A stretch of 64,000 nucleotides of DNA from contig CAYTUV010000009.1 of the NCBI GenBank assembly GCA_964441505.1, positions 1-64,000 on the forward strand. Direction: 5' to 3'. This document shows positions 1 to 9,365 of the stretch, piece after piece. Numbering within the stretch: the first letter of the stretch is position 1; each line of letters begins with the position of its first letter. The DNA comes from Fen-1258 sp964441505 (GTDB taxonomy: Bacteria > Bacteroidota > Ignavibacteria > Ignavibacteriales > Melioribacteraceae). The position numbers and the translations under genes were made by a program. The notes beneath the pieces are model-generated. The model ran no database searches. It worked only from the letters and a program-made list of their open reading frames with translations, and was not told where the DNA came from.

Positions 1-2
1 TA

Positions 3-1877
3 ATTGGAATGGCGCTGCTGAAACTAATGAAAGGAACAATCTTAGAAGAAAATTTCGTACGAACCGTCGGTTCAATCGGCGAATCAGTTGCTGCAGGTGC
101 AATATTCACAATTCCCGCTTTCTATATTTCGGGTTTGTGGGCAACAGATTTTAGTTCATTCTCACACTACTTACAGGCATCTGCTATAATGTTTGCCGGC
201 GGTGTACTGGGTATAATGTTCGTAGCGCTTCTACGAAAAGTTATGGTTGAAGATGCTGAGTTACCATTTCCTGAATCAGTTGCTGCATCAGAAATTCACA
301 AAGCCGGCAGAGCTGGCGGATCCGGTGCCAAGTTTTTATTCCAGACTATGGCTATTGGAGCTTTCATAGAAATTTTAAAACAGTTCAAATTTTTTGCCGC
401 TTCATGGGAAAAATTTATTGGCTTTGCAAACAACACAATTTTCTTTTCACGTAATCAGGCTGCAATTGCCGCCGATCCATCTTCCATCTCTCAGGCAAAA
501 GTGCAGGGCGGAATGTTGTTAAGTTCACCCGGTGTTAGTCCTGCATTTATTGGAGTTGGTTACATCATAGGACCAAAACTTGCATCACTAAACTTTAGCG
601 GTGGATTGTTGGCATGGGGCTTATTCGTTCCAATTCTTTTTTACTTCCTGGGTCCCCAACTTGGTGTTGAAAAAATGACCGAAGGCGAATTGAGTCAAAC
701 AGCTCAGAATATTTGGTACTATCTGGTTAGACCAATCGCAATCGGCGGAATGTTAACTGGTGCAGGTTTTACTCTTTTCAAAATGAGAAAAAGTTTAGCA
801 ACCGGAATAGGCAGAGCAATCGGCGATGTAAAGAAAGCTGCTACTTCAACAGTCGAAACGGACAGAACGGAAAAGGATTTACCGTTTTTATGGGTTATGG
901 GTGGAATTGCTTTCGCTGCCATTCTAACATTTTTTATCTATTACTTCTTTGCACAGGATTTTGCCGCTGCCCTTGTTGCTACAGTAGTAATGATCGTTGC
1001 CGGATTTTTCTTTGCGGCAGTTTCTGGTTATCTGGTTGGACTTATCGGTTCATCAAATAATCCTATAAGCGGTCTGACACTTTCAACATTGGTTATCGCG
1101 GCAATTTTAATGGTTGCTCTTGGTATGAAGGGAGACCAGGGTGTTGCAGCGGTTCTTGCAGTTGCTGCTGTTGTTTGCGTTTCTTCTGCAGTTGCGGGTG
1201 AGATGCTTCAGGATTTGAAAGTAGGACATATACTTGGCGGTACACCATGGAAGATGCAGCTTGGAGATTTAATTGGTGTTGCACTCTCCGCTGCGGTAAT
1301 GTTTATTCCACTTTTCGTTTTAAATGAAGCGGATCTAAAAATTGGTGGTACCGGTTTCGGTGGTAAAAATTTATCAGCTCCGCAGGCTGGATTAATGGCA
1401 ATGTTGTCACAAGGAATTGTTGCCGGTAAAATGGCCTGGCCGTTGATTATTGTCGGTATGGTTATGGGTTTTGGTTTTGTTCTGATGGGTGTACGCAGCC
1501 CGATGTTAGTAAGTGTTGGTATGTATCTCTCTTTAGAAACAACCTTTGCAATTTTTATTGGCGGCTTAGTCAAAGGAATCGTTGATAAAATTGCTGAGAA
1601 AAGAAAATATAATGCTGCACAAAAGATACGGACTGAAAATAACGGAGTACTTCTCGCGAGCGGTCTGATTGCCGGCGAAGCTCTAACCGGATTACTCTTT
1701 GCCGGTATTGTGTTTGCAACCGAGAAAAAAGCTTCGGAGATTTTTTCATTCTTCGAAAACCCGACTTTCTTTATTAGTCTGTTAGTCTTTGTTGTTCTTG
1801 GTTATATTTTAATTTCAATACCATTAAAGAATTCCGGTAAACCGGATGATCCGGCACCGCCAGCTGTTTCGATGTAA
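3..1877 (+). CDS. OPT family oligopeptide transporter, 5'-truncated by window edge
   Basis: Inner-membrane transporter of the OPT superfamily, which imports oligopeptides (some members carry metal chelates). The reading frame is open to the window edge (codons from position 3), and the first visible residues already correspond to family positions after the first membrane segments, so the true start lies upstream. What is visible: the family block KGTILEENFVRTVGSIGES near the beginning, many strongly hydrophobic segments throughout about 620 residues, and a glycine-rich GLIGSSNNPISG motif near residue 345, typical of bacterial OPT proteins. A PqqD-like gene and a cytosolic dipeptidase follow on the same strand, so imported peptides could be hydrolysed at once. 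Substrate not determinable from sequence. Confidence 0.9.
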   Translation: MGMALLKLMKGTILEENFVRTVGSIGESVAAGAIFTIPAFYISGLWATDFSSFSHYLQASAIMFAGGVLGIMFVALLRKVMVEDAELPFPESVAASEIHKAGRAGGSGAKFLFQTMAIGAFIEILKQFKFFAASWEKFIGFANNTIFFSRNQAAIAADPSSISQAKVQGGMLLSSPGVSPAFIGVGYIIGPKLASLNFSGGLLAWGLFVPILFYFLGPQLGVEKMTEGELSQTAQNIWYYLVRPIAIGGMLTGAGFTLFKMRKSLATGIGRAIGDVKKAATSTVETDRTEKDLPFLWVMGGIAFAAILTFFIYYFFAQDFAAALVATVVMIVAGFFFAAVSGYLVGLIGSSNNPISGLTLSTLVIAAILMVALGMKGDQGVAAVLAVAAVVCVSSAVAGEMLQDLKVGHILGGTPWKMQLGDLIGVALSAAVMFIPLFVLNEADLKIGGTGFGGKNLSAPQAGLMAMLSQGIVAGKMAWPLIIVGMVMGFGFVLMGVRSPMLVSVGMYLSLETTFAIFIGGLVKGIVDKIAEKRKYNAAQKIRTENNGVLLASGLIAGEALTGLLFAGIVFATEKKASEIFSFFENPTFFISLLVFVVLGYILISIPLKNSGKPDDPAPPAVSM

Positions 1878-1892
1878 TATAAATTATTCTGA

Positions 1893-1910
1893 CCCCGCCG
1901 AAAGGCGGGG
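1893..1910 (+). terminator. GAAA-capped hairpin after OPT gene
   Basis: A perfect 7-bp G+C stem (ccccgcc/ggcgggg) closed by a GAAA tetraloop, 16 bases after the OPT stop codon. It is not followed by a T-run, so it may stabilise or punctuate the mRNA between the OPT and PqqD-like genes rather than act as a classical intrinsic terminator. Confidence 0.35.
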
Positions 1911-2006
1911 GATGAATCGCTAATCATAATTATTTTCAAATTCTCCGAAAATCCAATGTATGAGCATTGCAAATTCTTCAGAATTTTCAACCATAAGGAA
2001 AGCTAA

Positions 2007-2381
2007 ATGAATTTTTTCCAACGCAGAGCAAAATTAAAAAATATAAATTATCTGGAGGTTACTCCGATAAGAGTTTTGCATGAAGAGGTTGATGAAAATA
2101 ATCTTGTAACTGTACTCATTCCCAAAGTCACAAACCGTCTTGCCAAAAAATATTTTGAACCAATGCTGAAATCGCCTCTAATAAAATTGAAATTGGACGA
2201 AATCGGATCTGCCTCCTGGCTTGCAATTGACGGTAAGAAAAATGTTGCCGAGATCGCTTCAGAGTTGGTCCAAAAGTTTGGCGATAAAATTAATCCGGTT
2301 GAAGAGCGCCTCACAAAATATTTAACCACACTTTACGAACAAAGATTTATTACGTTTCAAGAAATAAAAGGAGAAAAATGA
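2007..2381 (+). CDS. PqqD-like small protein
   Basis: A 124-residue protein related to PqqD (a RiPP recognition element fold). Visible family features lie in the second half: the block LDEIGSASWLAIDGKKNVAEI followed by an amphipathic helix with the PVEERLTKYLTTLYEQRFI ending, matching the usual winged-helix layout. The N-terminal 40 residues are extra relative to a minimal PqqD. PqqD proteins normally present a precursor peptide to a radical-SAM enzyme, but no radical-SAM gene or precursor is visible here; instead it lies between a peptide transporter and a dipeptidase and overlaps the latter by 4 bp. It may bind peptides as an accessory factor; that is inference. A purine-rich ribosome site (aaggaaag) precedes the ATG. 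Confidence 0.75.
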   Translation: MNFFQRRAKLKNINYLEVTPIRVLHEEVDENNLVTVLIPKVTNRLAKKYFEPMLKSPLIKLKLDEIGSASWLAIDGKKNVAEIASELVQKFGDKINPVEERLTKYLTTLYEQRFITFQEIKGEK

Positions 2382-3841
2382 TGGGCGAAAAATTAGGTCA
2401 ACTAAAACCAGAATTATTATGGAATCATTTTGAAGAGATATGCAAGATTCCGCATCCTTCAAGAAAAGAAGAGAAACTTGCACAGTACATCGTTTCGTTT
2501 GCAAAAAAAAATAATTTGGAAAGTGCGCGCGATGAATTCGGCAATGTGGTGATTCGTAAAGCAGCTACTCCGGGTAAAGAAAATCTGATACCTATAGTAC
2601 TGCAGGGCCATTTGGATATGGTTGCAGAAAAAAATTCTGATGTAACTCATGATTTCGATAAAGACCCGATTCAATGTTATGTTGATGGAGATTGGGTTAA
2701 AGCAAAAGGAACAACTCTAGGCGCAGATAACGGAATAGGTGTTGCCGCAGGCTTAGCAGTTATGGAATCAAAAGATCTTGAGCATGGTCCAATAGAAGCA
2801 TTATTTACACTTGATGAAGAAACCGGTTTATTTGGTGCGCAGGCGCTTAAGCCGGGGTTTCTAAACGGGAAAATTCTAATGAATCTGGATTCAGAAGAAG
2901 ATGGTGCATTGTATATCGGTTGTGCAGGCGGTCAAACAACTCTTGCAAAGTTCAAATATGAGCTTAAAGATGTTCCTGAAAAAACAATCGCACTCGAAAT
3001 TAAAATATCAGGTTTGAAAGGTGGGCACAGCGGATTGGATATTAATACCGGTCGCGGCAACGCAATTAAGTTAATGACCCGTCTGCTGCATGAATTGAAT
3101 TATACTTTTGGGATTCGTCTTGTAAGCATTAATGGTGGAAGCAAACACAATGCAATTCCGCGCGAAACATTTGCGATTATTCGTGTAACCAAAAAATTTG
3201 CTGCTGAGACTCTCGCTTATATCGAAAGATATAATAAAATTGTTAAGGCTGAACTTACAACAGTTGAACCGGATTTGACTGTTACGGTTGCAGAAACAAG
3301 ATCAAAAACTAAAGTGATGGATAAGACCACAACTAAAAATATGATTGATTCTCTTTACGCAGTACCGAATGGTGTGATAAAGATGAGTGCAGATATTCCT
3401 GGTTTAGTCGAGACTTCAACAAATCTCGCTGTAGTTGTTACAAAAGGGAAAAAAGTCGAAGCAACTTTGAGTCAGAGAAGTTCTGTCGAATCTGAAAAGC
3501 ATGATATCTCAAATTCTATTGCAGCATTTTTCAAACTTGCTAAGGCAGAAGTTGTGCAGGGCGATGGCTACCCGGGATGGAAACCAGATATTCATTCACC
3601 AGTTCTTGTTACAATGAAGAATGTTTATCGTCAGATATATGGAAACGACCCGGCAGTAAAGGCAATACACGCCGGTTTAGAATGCGGTATTATTAAAGAG
3701 CGCTATCCCGAAATGGACATGATCTCATTCGGTCCTACACTTATGGATGTTCATTCGCCAGCTGAAAAAATTCAGATCAGCACAGTTGAAAAATTCTGGA
3801 ATCTACTTACTACGGTTTTAAGGAATATTCCAACTAATTAA
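2378..3841 (+). CDS. pepD: cytosolic aminoacyl-histidine/nonspecific dipeptidase (M20, PepD type)
   Basis: Zinc metallopeptidase of family M20C that cleaves dipeptides in the cytoplasm. Metal and catalytic residues are visible in order: QGHLDMV (H78, D80), GADNG (D117) and DEETG (E147 catalytic base, E148 ligand), with a C-terminal DVHSPAEKI segment carrying the last histidine. Length (487 residues) is normal for PepD and there is no signal peptide. The ATG overlaps the PqqD-like stop by 4 bp (ATGA), indicating translational coupling; a second in-frame ATG follows immediately. Together with the OPT transporter this looks like a peptide uptake and degradation operon. Confidence 0.92.
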   Translation: MMGEKLGQLKPELLWNHFEEICKIPHPSRKEEKLAQYIVSFAKKNNLESARDEFGNVVIRKAATPGKENLIPIVLQGHLDMVAEKNSDVTHDFDKDPIQCYVDGDWVKAKGTTLGADNGIGVAAGLAVMESKDLEHGPIEALFTLDEETGLFGAQALKPGFLNGKILMNLDSEEDGALYIGCAGGQTTLAKFKYELKDVPEKTIALEIKISGLKGGHSGLDINTGRGNAIKLMTRLLHELNYTFGIRLVSINGGSKHNAIPRETFAIIRVTKKFAAETLAYIERYNKIVKAELTTVEPDLTVTVAETRSKTKVMDKTTTKNMIDSLYAVPNGVIKMSADIPGLVETSTNLAVVVTKGKKVEATLSQRSSVESEKHDISNSIAAFFKLAKAEVVQGDGYPGWKPDIHSPVLVTMKNVYRQIYGNDPAVKAIHAGLECGIIKERYPEMDMISFGPTLMDVHSPAEKIQISTVEKFWNLLTTVLRNIPTN

Positions 3842-3850
3842 ACATTATAT

Positions 3851-3900
3851 CTTGCTCTTACTCCTAATCTTAATCTCTTTGGTTAAAGCGTAAGAGCAAG
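3851..3900 (+). repeat. inverted repeat between pepD and MFS gene
   Basis: Perfect 11-bp arms (cttgctcttac at 3851-3861 and gtaagagcaag at 3890-3900) separated by 28 bases, ten bases after the pepD stop. It could form a hairpin ending the upstream transcript, though no clean T-run follows. Confidence 0.45.
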
Positions 3901-3924
3901 GGCAAGATTTTATACTGAGACTTC

Positions 3925-5286
3925 ATGGAAAATCAAATCGCGCAAAAACTTCAACCCAACGCTCTTCTAAGATGGGGAATTCTTCTGCTTATCAGTCTTG
4001 CAATGTTTGGCAATTATTATATCTATGATTCAGTAAGCCCGCTTGCAGATCTTTTGGTTAAACAACTAAAATTTACCGATTCGGATATAGGACTGCTTCA
4101 GGGCATTTATAGTTTTCCAAATATTATTATGGTTCTGATAGGCGGGATTATAATTGATAGAATCGGTACAAGAATTTCCGTTGTCATCTTCACACTTCTA
4201 ATAATGACGGGTGCAATTGTCACGGCGTTGAGCAGTCAATTATTTTTTATGGCGGCGGGACGCTTGATTTTTGGTATGGGTGCTGAATCAATGATAGTTG
4301 CCATCACTACAATTATTGCAAGATGGTTCAAGGGAAAGGAATTATCATTCGCGTTTGGTTTGAATCTGACTGTCGCGCGTCTCGGTTCTTTTCTTGCTCT
4401 TAATTCTCCTACCTGGGGCAAAAGTTTATATGAATATTGGCAGACACCATTACTCATAACTATCGGTGCAGGAGTATTCGCTCTTGTTGCAATACTATTT
4501 TATTATTTTCTAGATGTATACGGATCTAAGAGATATGATCTTCCTGCAGAAGGAAAGCAGGATAAAATTATTTTCAAAGAAATCTTCACATTTCATAAAT
4601 CATTCTGGTATATCTCTGCTTTATGTGTAACATTTTACTCGGCAATGTTTCCTTTCCAAACTTTTGCAATTAAATTTTTTCAAGACGCACATGATACATC
4701 CCGCGAAGTTGGTGGGAATCTCTCGAGTTTGCTTACACTGGCAGCTATGTTCTGCACTCCGTTATTTGGTTTGATGGTAGATAAAATCGGTAAAAGATCT
4801 CTACTTATGATGTTCGGTTCACTTCTTATTATTCCTGTTTATCTGATGATGGCTTATAAATTCGGGCGACCCGCAGAGATGTCTCCGTCTGACTTTATCA
4901 ATATTAACATCAACTTTTTCGATATCCATGCAGCCATACCTATTTATCTTTTGCTTCCAATGTCTATGATGGGAATTGCATTTTCTCTTGTGCCTGCTGT
5001 TATGTGGCCGTCAGTAGCTATTATAATCGAAGGGCCTAAACTTGGTACCGCATATGGATTAATGACGATGATTCAGAATATCGGTTTATTTGGTTTTAAT
5101 CTTCTAATAGGTTTTGCAAATGATTTTTCCGGAGCGAATGCAAGCAATCCTTCGGGTTATAATGCTGGAATGTGGATCTTTTCGTCACTCGGCTTTTTCG
5201 GTTTGCTCTTCGCATATATGCTAAGAAGGAGTGAATTGGGAATTCATGGTCATGGACTCGAAAAAGGAATCTCCAAAACAAAATAA
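3925..5286 (+). CDS. MFS transporter
   Basis: Twelve-segment major facilitator of 453 residues in the inner membrane. Visible: an N-terminal hydrophobic segment, the inter-helix 2/3 motif GGIIIDRIGTR (motif A type), the matching LMVDKIGKRS loop in the second half, and a long hydrophilic linker near residues 200-225 between the two six-helix bundles. Family members move small solutes by proton or sodium coupling; nothing in the sequence fixes the substrate. Position after a dipeptidase might suggest peptide, amino acid or sugar-acid transport, but the intervening inverted repeat argues for a separate unit. Confidence 0.85.
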   Translation: MENQIAQKLQPNALLRWGILLLISLAMFGNYYIYDSVSPLADLLVKQLKFTDSDIGLLQGIYSFPNIIMVLIGGIIIDRIGTRISVVIFTLLIMTGAIVTALSSQLFFMAAGRLIFGMGAESMIVAITTIIARWFKGKELSFAFGLNLTVARLGSFLALNSPTWGKSLYEYWQTPLLITIGAGVFALVAILFYYFLDVYGSKRYDLPAEGKQDKIIFKEIFTFHKSFWYISALCVTFYSAMFPFQTFAIKFFQDAHDTSREVGGNLSSLLTLAAMFCTPLFGLMVDKIGKRSLLMMFGSLLIIPVYLMMAYKFGRPAEMSPSDFINININFFDIHAAIPIYLLLPMSMMGIAFSLVPAVMWPSVAIIIEGPKLGTAYGLMTMIQNIGLFGFNLLIGFANDFSGANASNPSGYNAGMWIFSSLGFFGLLFAYMLRRSELGIHGHGLEKGISKTK

Positions 5287-5324
5287 TTTTTCGTAAATTG
5301 ATATCAAATGGATAAAAGTATTAA

Positions 5325-6080
5325 ATGAAATTGCCTCTTCTAAAATATTTCTCCGTAATAATTTTGTTTTTGATCATCACCTCAAACATTCAGGGCCAAA
5401 CATTTGGCTTTGGATGTCTTGGCTTAAGCGGTTTCTATGCCGGAATTTCGCAGGAGTCGTATGATGCAAGCGGCATAAATAATTTTCTGTATCCTATAGT
5501 TGCTCATCAATTAAATGTTTCCAATCAGTCATCAAGCCCCGTCAAATTCGAGAAAGGAACAGGATATAGAATTGGTGCAAATTTATTCAGGGCAAAATTC
5601 AATAAAGTATTTGTTACCGCGAAAGGATATTATCAATTTCTTAAAGAGGAACATTCGGCTAAAGAGTTAATTAGTGGCTCCAACAACACCACAAATCATT
5701 CCCTGTCATTAAATCACTGGGGTGTTGGAGTTGACTTCGGGGTAAATCTTTTTTGGATATTGGATTGGAAAGTACTGGAGGGCAACGTAACATTTTTCTC
5801 CGCAGACTTTACCACGGAATATTTGAAAGACAACGTATTTGTAACTGATGAAAAATATAATTTAGATAAAACTCAAATTGGGTACTTTGTGGGATCCGGA
5901 CTAATTCTTCATCTCGTACCGGATTATCTTAGTCTTGAAGGAACAGTCGGTTTTAGCTTTATTAAAATAGAAAGTTTGAAGAGAGTCGATTCTTTGGGCA
6001 ATTTAACTTATATCAACAATGCTGTTCCATCAGGAGGGCTTAACGCCACAATTCAATTAAATGTCGGTTTTCCATTATAA
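5325..6080 (+). CDS. exported protein, probable outer-membrane beta-barrel
   Basis: A 251-residue protein of no recognised family. The first ~24 residues form a Sec signal peptide (KLPLLKYF then a hydrophobic run ending near QGQ). The mature part alternates aromatic and glycine-rich strands (for example GVGVDFGVNLFWI and LSLEGTVGFSFI) and ends with the strand-like LNATIQLNVGFPL, as in outer-membrane barrels. It lies between the MFS gene and an aminopeptidase with a 12-bp gap to the latter. Function unknown. Confidence 0.6.
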   Translation: MKLPLLKYFSVIILFLIITSNIQGQTFGFGCLGLSGFYAGISQESYDASGINNFLYPIVAHQLNVSNQSSSPVKFEKGTGYRIGANLFRAKFNKVFVTAKGYYQFLKEEHSAKELISGSNNTTNHSLSLNHWGVGVDFGVNLFWILDWKVLEGNVTFFSADFTTEYLKDNVFVTDEKYNLDKTQIGYFVGSGLILHLVPDYLSLEGTVGFSFIKIESLKRVDSLGNLTYINNAVPSGGLNATIQLNVGFPL

Positions 6081-6092
6081 TCGGAGAGATCT

Positions 6093-7055
6093 TTGAAACT
6101 CACACAATTAGACAAGGCTTCAATAATAGCAATTAAAGATTGCATGGGTGTTCAGCCAAACGAATCTGTCTTAATAATAACAGATGAATTTAAAAAGAAA
6201 ATCGGTTACTCACTTTTCCAGAATGCAAAACGTCTGGGTCATAACTCTCTTTTCGTTGAGATGAAATCTCTCGAGATGCATGGACAGGAGCCATTGAATC
6301 AGATTGCGGAATTGATGAAAATGTTTGATGTTGTTCTTTGCCCTACTGCGAAATCACTAACACATACAAATGCCCGAAGAAACGCATCGGCACTCGGTGC
6401 CCGTATCGCAACTTTCCCCGGAATTACAGAGGAGATCATGATTCGTGGTTTGAATGCCGACTATAAAAGAATTGCTGCACTTACAATAAAACTTCAGGAA
6501 ATATTAAACAATGTGAACACTGTCCGTGTTACTACTGCTATAGGAACCGATATAACTATGGATGTTAAAGGCAGAAATGCTTTGCCTAGTAAAGGTCTCT
6601 TTCATAAGAAAGGGGAGAGCGGAAATCTTCCGACTGGTGAAGCATATATCGCTCCTCTCGAAGGAAAATCTAACGGGGTATTTTTTGTTGATGGCTCAAT
6701 GGCCGGTCTTGGTGTTGTAAAAGGTAAACCGATTCGCATTGAAGTAAAAGATGGATTTGCCATAAACATTTCCGGAGGGGCTCAGGCTAAAAAACTTGAT
6801 GCTACGTTGAACAAATATGGTGAACTTGCCCGCAATATTGCCGAGTTCGGTATCGGTACCAACTACAAAGCTAAATTGAGCGGTGTGCTGCTTGAAGATG
6901 AAAAAGTTATGGGGACAATTCATATAGCACTTGGCGACAACAAATCGATGGGCGGAAAAGTTGATATTCCGATTCATCTTGACGGCGTTGTGAAAAAACC
7001 AACTGTCTATTTCGATGGAAAAATGATAATGAAAAGTGGGAAACTGTTAGTTTGA
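6093..7055 (+). CDS. M29-type aminopeptidase / NicX-fold metalloenzyme
   Basis: 320-residue cytoplasmic protein of the thermophilic aminopeptidase (M29) superfamily, which removes N-terminal amino acids from peptides using a dinuclear metal centre. Candidate ligands: GEAYIAP (E183), the EFGIGTN segment (E251), and the EDEKVMGTIHIALGDN block (E270, H277, D282). At about 320 residues it is shorter than the ~400 of classical M29 enzymes and belongs to the compact branch, which also includes non-peptidase relatives, so the exact reaction is uncertain. The start is a TTG placed 4-5 bases after a good ribosome site (ggagaga), favouring TTG over downstream ATGs. Confidence 0.7.
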   Translation: MKLTQLDKASIIAIKDCMGVQPNESVLIITDEFKKKIGYSLFQNAKRLGHNSLFVEMKSLEMHGQEPLNQIAELMKMFDVVLCPTAKSLTHTNARRNASALGARIATFPGITEEIMIRGLNADYKRIAALTIKLQEILNNVNTVRVTTAIGTDITMDVKGRNALPSKGLFHKKGESGNLPTGEAYIAPLEGKSNGVFFVDGSMAGLGVVKGKPIRIEVKDGFAINISGGAQAKKLDATLNKYGELARNIAEFGIGTNYKAKLSGVLLEDEKVMGTIHIALGDNKSMGGKVDIPIHLDGVVKKPTVYFDGKMIMKSGKLLV

Positions 7056-7109
7056 TGCAAATCGATTTAGATTTGTTCCTTTTACTGTTCTTTCTTAGAA
7101 TAAATTAAA

Positions 7110-7141
7110 TTGAAAAATCGCATCAATATTTCGTATATTTG
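7110..7141 (+). promoter_or_regulatory. candidate FCB-type promoter for the helicase gene
   Basis: TATATTTG at 7134-7141 matches the Bacteroidota -7 element TAnnTTTG, and TTGA at 7110-7113 lies 20 bases upstream, near the expected -33 position. The same arrangement is found before clpC and lacI in this window. The helicase ATG follows at 7165, leaving a short leader. Confidence 0.45.
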
Positions 7142-7164
7142 CCGACCAAAAAACAAACCACTCT

Positions 7165-9342
7165 ATGAAAATACTAAATCAGCTCAATGAAAAGCAGCGC
7201 GAAGCTGTAGAATTCAATTCAGGTCCGCATATGATAGTTGCTGGTGCCGGCTCTGGAAAAACACGCGTTTTAATGAATAAAATTGCGTTTTTAATCGAAG
7301 AAAAGGATTATGACCCGTCTGAAATTCTTGCCCTGACCTTCACGAACAAGGCAGCAAAGGAGATGAAGGAGAGAATCAAAGGTCTGATCGGCAAAAAAGC
7401 GGAGAAGCTTTGGATGGGTACTTTTCATTCCGTTTTTGCCAGAATCCTCCGGATTGAGTCGGATAAGTTAAATTATCGACCAAATTTTTCAATTTATGAC
7501 CGTGAAGATTCCCAGTCTCTTGTAAGCAACATCATGTCCACCCTAAACATTAATTTGGAAAATCTTTCGCCTAACGGTGTTCAGCATAAAATTAGTTTTA
7601 TGAAGAACCAGATGATGAGCCCGCAGGAATATCTGAAAATTATGGCTACTACTCCATCTGACCGAAAACTTGGAGAGATTTATTCTGAATATAATAAGCG
7701 TCTTTTTGAAAACAACGCAATGGATTTTGATGATCTTCTTCTGAAACCAATCGAACTATTTGCTAATAATGAAAAAGTTCTGAGCAAATACAAAAAAATG
7801 TTTAAATACATTCTGGTTGATGAATATCAGGATACTAATAAAGCACAATATGAACTACTTAAAATGCTTAGTCCGTTGAAAGATAAAGTTTGCGTCGTTG
7901 GTGATGATGCACAGAGTATTTACAGCTGGCGTGGTGCCGAAATTAAAAACATGCTGAACTTTAAGAAAGATTTTAAGGGCTCAAAAATTTTCCGTCTTGA
8001 ACAGAATTACAGATCTACTAAAATGATTCTTGCGGCAGCTGATTCTGTAATTAAGAACAACACCGGTCAAATACAGAAAACACTTTGGACCCAGAACAAT
8101 GACGGTGAAGAACTTACCGTTATGAGAGCCTCTGATGAAAAGGATGAAGCTTTTCAAATTTCCAAAAGAATTAAAAAAGAAATTACTACACGAAAACTTT
8201 CGCTGAATGATATAGCAATATTTTACAGAATCAATTCACAATCGCGTGCTCTTGAAGATGCGTTGCGAAGAGAAAAGATTCCTTACAAAATAGTCGGCGG
8301 AGTTGAATTCTACAGAAGAAAAGAAGTGAAAGATGTATTGGCGTATCTGCGCATGTTATCCAATCAGAACGATGAAGAAAGTTTATTACGTGTAATGAAC
8401 TTTCCTCAGAGAGGAATTGGCAATACATCAATATCTAAAATGATTGCGTTTGCCCGTAAACTGGAAATTTCTTTATTCACAACAATGTCGCGTGTATTCG
8501 AAGTCATCGAGGTTAAAGAAAGAATTCAGAAAAATGTAAAGCTGTTCAAACAGCTGCTTGATAAGTATATTGATCTGAAAGGTAAACTTTCACTTGGTGA
8601 ACTTACCGCTGCTCTTATTGATGAACTTGGGGTTCTTAAGATTTACAAAGAAGAGGGAACACAGGAATCATTAGCACGTTACGATAATATTCAGGAACTA
8701 ATCTCAGCTGTTCATGAGTTCAGCAAATCAAATCCCACTGCTACTCTTGATGATTTCCTATCGGAAGTTTCGTTGATTGCAGGTGTTGACCAATATGATG
8801 AGAAAGTTAATTCTGTAACACTCATGACTATTCATAGCGCAAAGGGATTAGAATTCCCAATTGTTTTTATAACCGGTTGTGAAGAGGATATCTTCCCGTT
8901 AAGTCAAAAATTCGATGATGATTCTAAACTGGAAGAGGAAAGAAGATTATTTTACGTTGCGGTTACTCGCGCTAAAGAAAAAGTATTTCTTAGTTATGCA
9001 CGGTCTCGTTACCGTTTCGGAGAAGTAGCGTATCAGAGTAAATCAAGATTTCTTGATGAACTTGACGAATCGACTTATGAAGAGCTGAACGGAACATCCG
9101 GAAGAAAAGCAGGAAGAAAAAAGAAAACATTTTATGATGAATATTATCAGGAAGGTTACGATGAATTCGATCAGGAACGGCGTTCATTACGTGTTGGAAG
9201 TCGCGTAACTCATGCAGTATTTGGTGTCGGTAAAATATTACAAATCACCGGTGTGGGAGATATGCAAAGAGTTGCGATCGCATTTGAGAGTGCTGGTACA
9301 AAGCAACTCTTGACAAAATTTGCTAACTTAAAATTAATCTAA
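7165..9342 (+). CDS. pcrA: ATP-dependent 3'-5' DNA helicase PcrA/UvrD
   Basis: Superfamily 1A helicase of DNA repair and replication-fork maintenance. Visible motifs in order: Q-motif region LNEKQREAV, Walker A GAGSGKT (residues 27-33), Walker B VDEYQDTN, motif III GDDAQSIYSWRGA, motif IV LEQNYRS, motif V MTIHSAKGLEF and motif VI RRLFYVAVTRAKE. The C-terminal ~50 residues (VGSRVTHAVFGVGKIL onward) form the Tudor-like domain typical of PcrA. Length 725 is normal. pfk follows after 23 bp, so the two may share a transcript ending at the terminator after pfk. Confidence 0.93.
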   Translation: MKILNQLNEKQREAVEFNSGPHMIVAGAGSGKTRVLMNKIAFLIEEKDYDPSEILALTFTNKAAKEMKERIKGLIGKKAEKLWMGTFHSVFARILRIESDKLNYRPNFSIYDREDSQSLVSNIMSTLNINLENLSPNGVQHKISFMKNQMMSPQEYLKIMATTPSDRKLGEIYSEYNKRLFENNAMDFDDLLLKPIELFANNEKVLSKYKKMFKYILVDEYQDTNKAQYELLKMLSPLKDKVCVVGDDAQSIYSWRGAEIKNMLNFKKDFKGSKIFRLEQNYRSTKMILAAADSVIKNNTGQIQKTLWTQNNDGEELTVMRASDEKDEAFQISKRIKKEITTRKLSLNDIAIFYRINSQSRALEDALRREKIPYKIVGGVEFYRRKEVKDVLAYLRMLSNQNDEESLLRVMNFPQRGIGNTSISKMIAFARKLEISLFTTMSRVFEVIEVKERIQKNVKLFKQLLDKYIDLKGKLSLGELTAALIDELGVLKIYKEEGTQESLARYDNIQELISAVHEFSKSNPTATLDDFLSEVSLIAGVDQYDEKVNSVTLMTIHSAKGLEFPIVFITGCEEDIFPLSQKFDDDSKLEEERRLFYVAVTRAKEKVFLSYARSRYRFGEVAYQSKSRFLDELDESTYEELNGTSGRKAGRKKKTFYDEYYQEGYDEFDQERRSLRVGSRVTHAVFGVGKILQITGVGDMQRVAIAFESAGTKQLLTKFANLKLI

Positions 9343-9365
9343 GATAAATAGCCGGAGTAGGAGAA

